Shown in pieces: positions 59,102 through 64,000 of a stretch of 64,000 nt of DNA (the first letter of the stretch is position 1; each line of letters opens with the position of its first letter). Origin of the DNA: Thelonectria olida (Eukaryota; Ascomycota; Sordariomycetes; Hypocreales; Nectriaceae). The position numbers were made by a program, and so were the translations under genes. Under the pieces are notes generated by a model. That model did no database searches, had not been told where the DNA came from, and saw nothing but the letters and a program-made list of their open reading frames with translations. Location of the stretch: positions 682,001 to 746,000 of the forward strand of contig JAGPYM010000010.1 in the NCBI GenBank assembly GCA_020736575.1. Direction: 5' to 3'.

Positions 59102-60322
59102 ATGGCTTCAGACTCGGAGAAAGATCAGCGGCCGGCTGGTGCGTCCAGTCCAGCATCGAATGCGTCAGAGAGACAACATCCAGCCCAGACGCTCAACCCT
59201 GCCCAAGACGGAGCTGAACATGAGCCGCTCCAAGTCGATGTTAGCGTTTGATGTCACCTTGGCGATGCTACGCTAACATTTGGCCAGACAGACGATGCAA
59301 ATACGGATGATGCGGATTCCACCTACGAATCGGATGCCGGCTCGACCGGAACAGGATCAATGACTTCGTCCATTCAGCATTATCAGTACGAAAACGGTCG
59401 TCGTTATCATGCTTATCGAGAGGGCCAATACGTGCTGCCCAATGATGACCAGGAGCAGGAACGGTTGGACCTTCAGCACCACATCTGGCGTCTGCTACTA
59501 GGTGGCAAACTATATACCGCCCCCATCCCTTCGCCGGACACCGACCCCCAGCTTCGCATCCTTGATTTAGGAACGGGAACGGGCATCTGGGCCATCGATA
59601 TGGCTGATGAGTTCCCCGCCTCCGAGGTCTTTGGGGTCGATCTCTCTCCGATTCAGCCGGACTGGGTCCCACCAAACTGTAGATTTCACGTCGACGACTA
59701 CGAGGACGAGTGGACGTATCGCGAGAACGAGAAATTCGATTACATCCACGGCAGAGCGTTGAGTGGGACGTCTGCCGACTGGGGACGGTTCTACCAGCAA
59801 GTCAAGAACAACCTGAAGCCGGGTGGCGTGGTCGAGATGCAAGAGTATGATGCATGGATCTTCAGCGACGACGACAGCTGTGATCGTGCGCCCTGGACCA
59901 TGGAATGGGTAGAGAAGCTTGATGGCGCAAGCAAGGTGTTTGGCAAACAGATCAACGTGGCGAAGCACCACCGGCAATGGATGATTGATGCCGGATTCGA
60001 GGACGTGAAGGAACTGGCTTACCGAGTATGCGACGGAACCCCCCAGGCTTGATTCAATTTTTGACTAACAAGATGGAACTAGATTCCGATCGGACCTTGG
60101 GCGAAGAATCCCAGGTTGAAGGAGCTCGGCAAGTTTGAACTCACTCACATGCAAATGTCTGTCGATTCACACACGCCGGCATTGTTTACTCGAGTGTGGA
60201 ACTACTCCAACGAGCAGGTTCAGGTCCTGATGGAGGGGGTCAAGCGAGAATTCCGAGATCGAGAGCTCAGGTTGATTACAAGTTATCGCTTCATCACCGG
60301 ACGCCGACCCCTTGAAGAATGA
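59102..60322 (+). CDS. LaeA-like SAM-dependent methyltransferase
   Basis: Predicted class I methyltransferase of the group that includes LaeA and its paralogues, which act in the nucleus or cytosol and often influence secondary metabolism. Three exons: 59102-59239, 59288-60025 and 60083-60322; 371 residues. An acidic, low-complexity N-terminus of about 70 residues (DDANTDDADSTYESD) precedes the conserved QHYQYENGRRYHAYREGQY. SAM motif I is ILDLGTGTGIWAIDMADEFP. VFGVDLSPIQPDWVPPNC, FHVDDYEDEW and NNLKPGGVVEMQEYD are the further signature motifs. The C-terminal exon (IPIGPWAKNPRLKELG) is typical. Its natural target is unknown. A large LaeA-like paralogue family exists in filamentous fungi, so this is probably not the LaeA orthologue itself. 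Confidence 0.92.
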
Positions 60323-62025
60323 TGACGGGTTTATGACCATTTCTTTCAACGCGTTCCGGCTAGCTAGCTCTAGCACTCCACACACTAACCAGAGGCATTC
60401 ATGCTATCTTGCGCAGATTTGGGGCTTTCCTTATCATGTTACTCTTTTGTGCAGAGGAGTGCTTTATTCAAGTACTATTGACTAGGCTCTCCATCCGGCG
60501 ATAAATTCTTCTCGAATAAATTGACGAGTGTCTAGAAAGGCGGCGCGACCAGTGCCTACCGACGAGCTTCACGCTGACTGAGCTGCCTAGGGGACTTTGC
60601 ATTGATCGTTTTGAAAGTTCGGTTCAATGCAACGTCTAGGCCAAGCCCTGAAGTGAAGAAAGCCACTGGCGAAGACAATACCAAATTTGAGAGGTCGGTT
60701 TTATGTTTTGTGTGATCTTGTAGTTCTGGCATATAGTTAGGTTCCAAACTGAATAGTCGGAACTGGCGTCGTCGCTTCGGTTGTTTCTGTTTGTTAAATT
60801 TCGTCCGTAATCATATGTAGTCGAACCCTTTATGTAATATTTAGTCAGTCAGCTTCTGACCGAGTCTCCCATCACGTTAGCAAGTTTAGGTATGGTTATG
60901 TGCCCGGGGGTCATGCTGTTGTTCTTTAGATTTCTCTGGAAGAACTAGAGTAGAGTAAAGTTGCCGTCGCTGGCTCAGTGTTTCTTGGGCTGGTCACAGG
61001 GTTTGCTGTCTGGCTTACAGCTGCATTTAGAGTCTTCGGCGAGGTATCGGTACCATCAGCCGGATAGAAGCTGCCTTGTATGTATTTAACAATTGCAACC
61101 ATCTAAGCCTGTTTCTCTGTACTGTGGTGATCTCGCTGATCAAGCCTGCGAAGTATGATTAGAGCGATTTCAAGCCAGAAAACTAGTCATCGAAGCGGAC
61201 GGTAACGATGAACAAGCCAGACGCGCAACAAGACCGAGAGCAGCAGTTCTGTCGAAGTTGTTGAGGACAATATTCAGCGTCGCTGGGCCAGATATCCATG
61301 CCTTATTCCGGGCGGTAAGTTTGCTGCTCCTGTTCTCACCAAGTCGAGCTTGGGTGTGATAATTGCAGTTCGTTGCGGCTTAGATAATTGTCTCTTTCTA
61401 TCGTTGGAATCTAGGGATGGTCAGGAGCAATTGCTTGCGTAAGAATCGAGGATAGAATCGATCCAGCGATAATTGGACAATTGAGAGTCTCGTGGAAATT
61501 TCTAATTGTTCAATGGTAGCAACATCAGCGCTTGTGACCCGCGATACAGTTGGGCTGGACCACATTCGAGCAAGTATAATTACCAATTAATGGCGTCTGT
61601 TATGATTCCAAATGATGAGCATGGATGTCTTTACACAATAGAAGAGTGTGTGCCTCAAACGCAGTGACACGTGGCAGAGCAATCTCAGCTGGCCTCAGCT
61701 GCCTCCTTGGGCATTTCAGCTCCCCAAGACTCTTCGAGCGTTGCTAGGCCAAACAAAGCAATGGGTTGGTACTTCGGTGGAAATTAGTCAAAAAGTCTGC
61801 ACGCACATCGAATGGCTTCCGCCCGACTCTGGTGTCCTTAGCCTGATCTGCCTCATAGGCAGCAACACAGCCTCAGTGGTGCGCCTTGGATGCCGTCACT
61901 GCCGCCGAGTATGCCTTAGTGAACGCTGGGCAAACAACGCTCTGCCAAGGTCCCTTCGATTCCGTACATTCAACTTGAACGAGACTCCCGATTCATCAGG
62001 ACATGGCATCCGTCACGATTGTGAA
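60323..62025. other. Intergenic region upstream of NLR gene
   Basis: About 1.7 kb with no supportable gene. The frame of the NLR gene stays open upstream to 61648, but it lacks an ATG and shows no effector domain. An N-terminal effector exon could still be hidden here. Confidence 0.4.
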
Positions 62026-64000
62026 ATGACAGCTCTTGCACTCCCAGGCAAGCCATCGAGGCGATCTATCCCGATAGACGACGTGTTCTCAGTTGTCCCG
62101 TTTCGACGCGACCCCAGCTTCGTGAAGAGGGGGGATTTTCTGGACAGAATCCGCCATACATGTGTGACTTTGGGGGAATGGGCCGTTCTGCAGGGCCCTG
62201 AGGGCGTTGGGTAAGCAAATAGAAGGGAACCTCACATTGATGCTGAGATGGACTAACACTGTACAGGAAGACCCATCTGGCGATTGAATTCGCACATTCG
62301 CTTCTAGAAGAAAAGATCTCGGTGTTTTGGGTTGATTCGAGTACTCCCGATACACTTGACAAAAGTGTCCGGACCATCGCCAATGCTTGCAAGGTGCCGC
62401 AGAACGTCAAACAACCAGTCGCAGAGGTCACACGGGCTGTCTGCGAGTGGCTGCGCCAGGCTGCTTGCCGGAATGGCTTGAAATGGTGTGTGATAGTTGA
62501 TGGAGCTGGCGACGAAGGTCGGCTATTTGGCACAGCCATTGATGGGTGTCGCCAGGAAAATTGCTACATTCTCGCGACAACGAGAGACGAGGCGCTCGCG
62601 GCAAAAATGAGCACCATCGATGTCAAGGTTCAAAGGGTCGGTCCCATGTCACGAAAGGAAGCCTTGGTTCTTTACCAGATGAAATTCGGAGCTACTCCAG
62701 ACGACGACATGTGGAGGATGGCCGGGAAGCTGGTTCAGCGACTCAACTTCAATCCCGAAGCCATCACGCGAGCCGCCATATGGAGACGGCAGAACCCATC
62801 ACAACCCCTTGCACAGTTTCTGACGCCCATGCGCCTCGGGGAGTTTGCCCCTTCCAGCCTACCGGGTATCAATAAAGAAATTCCGTCAGAAGAGGAGAAG
62901 TCCGCCGCCCAACGGGCATGGGGCGCTGCGATCAACCGACTCGAAAACGAGCGACCGTCGGCGGCTTCCTTGTTGTTCCTCATGAGCCTCTTCGATGACC
63001 AGCCCATTCCGGGTTGGGTTCTTGAACTGAACGGGGTACCTCGAGAGCCTCAGGCCCATTTCCCGTCCACCGACAACTCTCCAGGAAGCCTCTGGGTCGA
63101 AACAGGCATCAAACACTATGACAGTCTGGGGATCAAATTCAGGGAAGAAGTAAGACTTCTCTTGAACTGCTTTCTCATCACATGGGACGAGGATGACGAC
63201 ACCTTTGAGATGCACTCCTATGTTCAGGCGGCAGCTAGAAGGCGGCTCGAAGCCAAGGGCGAGCTCGCAAAGTATGAACAAGAGTACATTTCACGACTGG
63301 CGAGAGTTCTGCCTACGACAGACTACCTTCATTTCGAGAGAGTTCGTGCGCTGCGGACTCACTTTGTTAAAGTCCTGGACTATCCTCAACCAGACGATGC
63401 AGCTCAACTCCAACGAGCGACCGTGCTACATAACGGGAGCTCGCTGATCATGACCATCGGCGATTATGAGGTTGCTCTCGACTTGATTAAAATGGCGGTC
63501 CCGATCCGGCGGGCTCTACTTGGAGAAGACCATGAAATGACACTGGAGAGTATGAATGCGCACGCCCTGTTGTTGTGCTACACGAAGAAGATCACCGAAG
63601 CTCAGAAGCTGCAGGAAGCCGCAATAGACACAGCAACCGACGTCCTTGGAAAGGATCATCGCATTACACTGGAAGGCACATATCACCTTACGCCAATATA
63701 CTGGAATCTCGGCCGAGCAAGTGAGGCTTTAGAGATCGTTGAGGACCTGGCAGAAAAACGCAAACGCCTCTTCGGAGATGAGGATGAAGAGACTCTCTCC
63801 AGTATAGGGATGCTTGCGCATGTCTACTGGGTAATCGACCGCTTCGACAAAGCAGAATCTATCTCAAGCGAGGTCGTGGAAACTCGAAGAAGGGTCTCTG
63901 GAGAGGATCATCCCAACACACTGTCTTGCATCAACACTCTTGGGTCAATCTACTGCGATAAAGGTCGCTTTTGGAATGCCGAAGAAATTCTGCTCCCTGC
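62026..64000 (+). CDS. NB-ARC/TPR NOD-like receptor, truncated at right edge
   Basis: N-terminal part of a fungal STAND/NLR protein, a cytosolic ATPase switch thought to sense non-self or internal signals. Exon 1 (62026-62210) and exon 2 (from 62267 to the window edge) join inside the P-loop, GPEGVGKTHLAIEF. Downstream are a Walker B-like WCVIVDGAGDEGRLF and the sensor segment CYILATTRDEAL, placing an NB-ARC domain at residues about 25-300. A winged-helix-like linker follows (MHSYVQAAARRRLE). From about residue 480, kinesin-light-chain-type TPR repeats of 42 residues begin (RRALLGEDHEMTLES, LGKDHRITLEGTY, SGEDHPNTLSCINTLGSIY) and run off the edge. No effector domain precedes the NB-ARC. The ATG at 62026 was chosen because it is the first in frame before the conserved FVKRGDFLDRI start. 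Confidence 0.85.

Noticed and set aside
60800..60830. Similarity of a short TAGTCGAACC stretch to one near 8750
   Set aside because: Only about 12 bases agree and the flanks differ; too short to call a repeat family.
61648..62025. Upstream extension of the NLR frame
   Set aside because: No ATG and no recognisable domain; open by chance as far as can be seen.

Overview
The window reads as genomic DNA of a filamentous ascomycete (Pezizomycotina, most likely a Sordariomycete). The genes carry short introns, mostly 48-75 nt with GT..AG ends. The families are typical of such genomes: a GH18 chitinase with a chitin-binding domain, a Zn2Cys6 regulator, AP-1-like and DUF3425-type bZIP proteins, a LaeA-like methyltransferase, allantoate-permease-type MFS transporters, and NACHT, NB-ARC, TPR and ankyrin proteins. 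No rRNA, tRNA, CRISPR array or intact transposon was recognised. Gene models were built by hand from reading frames and splice sites; lengths in codons were checked across every junction given.

Left part (1-15 kb): the start of an unknown gene on the minus strand; a very large secreted GH18 chitinase (1131-7350, 12 exons, one with a GC donor); a relic of a fungal-N-terminal-domain-like protein with one in-frame TGA; a cupin; a Ser/Thr kinase fused to eight ankyrin repeats (10863-13173); and a NACHT-ankyrin relic with two in-frame stops.

Middle left (15-33 kb): an MFS permease, two membrane proteins, a cytosolic bacterial-type GH36 alpha-galactosidase, and then what looks like a small catabolic cluster. 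The cluster has an FMN-dependent NtaA/DszA-type monooxygenase, a divergently transcribed ACS-family permease, and a hydantoinase/oxoprolinase fused to DUF917.

Middle right (33-49.5 kb): a frameshifted DUF3425-type bZIP gene, then an acyl-CoA module of enoyl-CoA hydratase (intact), acyl-CoA dehydrogenase (broken) and acyl-CoA ligase (broken). Further on, past an AP-1-like bZIP, an NAD-binding epimerase-like protein and a Zn2Cys6 factor, lies an SCP2/TLP1-type thiolase. All four acyl-CoA enzymes end in peroxisomal PTS1 tripeptides (SKL, AKL, SKL, SRL). This is the most coherent biological story here: a peroxisomal side-chain or beta-oxidation route that is partly decaying.

Right part (49.5-64 kb): gene-poor stretches, a secreted intradiol-dioxygenase-like protein, a small secreted protein with an extremely hydrophobic tail, a divergent NmrA-like/LaeA-like pair, and the N-terminal part of an NB-ARC/TPR NOD-like receptor that runs off the right edge.

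Stops in the relics are of the kind made by C-to-T change (CAA to TAA, CGA to TGA). That fits repeat-induced point mutation or ordinary decay, and the two cannot be told apart from this sequence alone.
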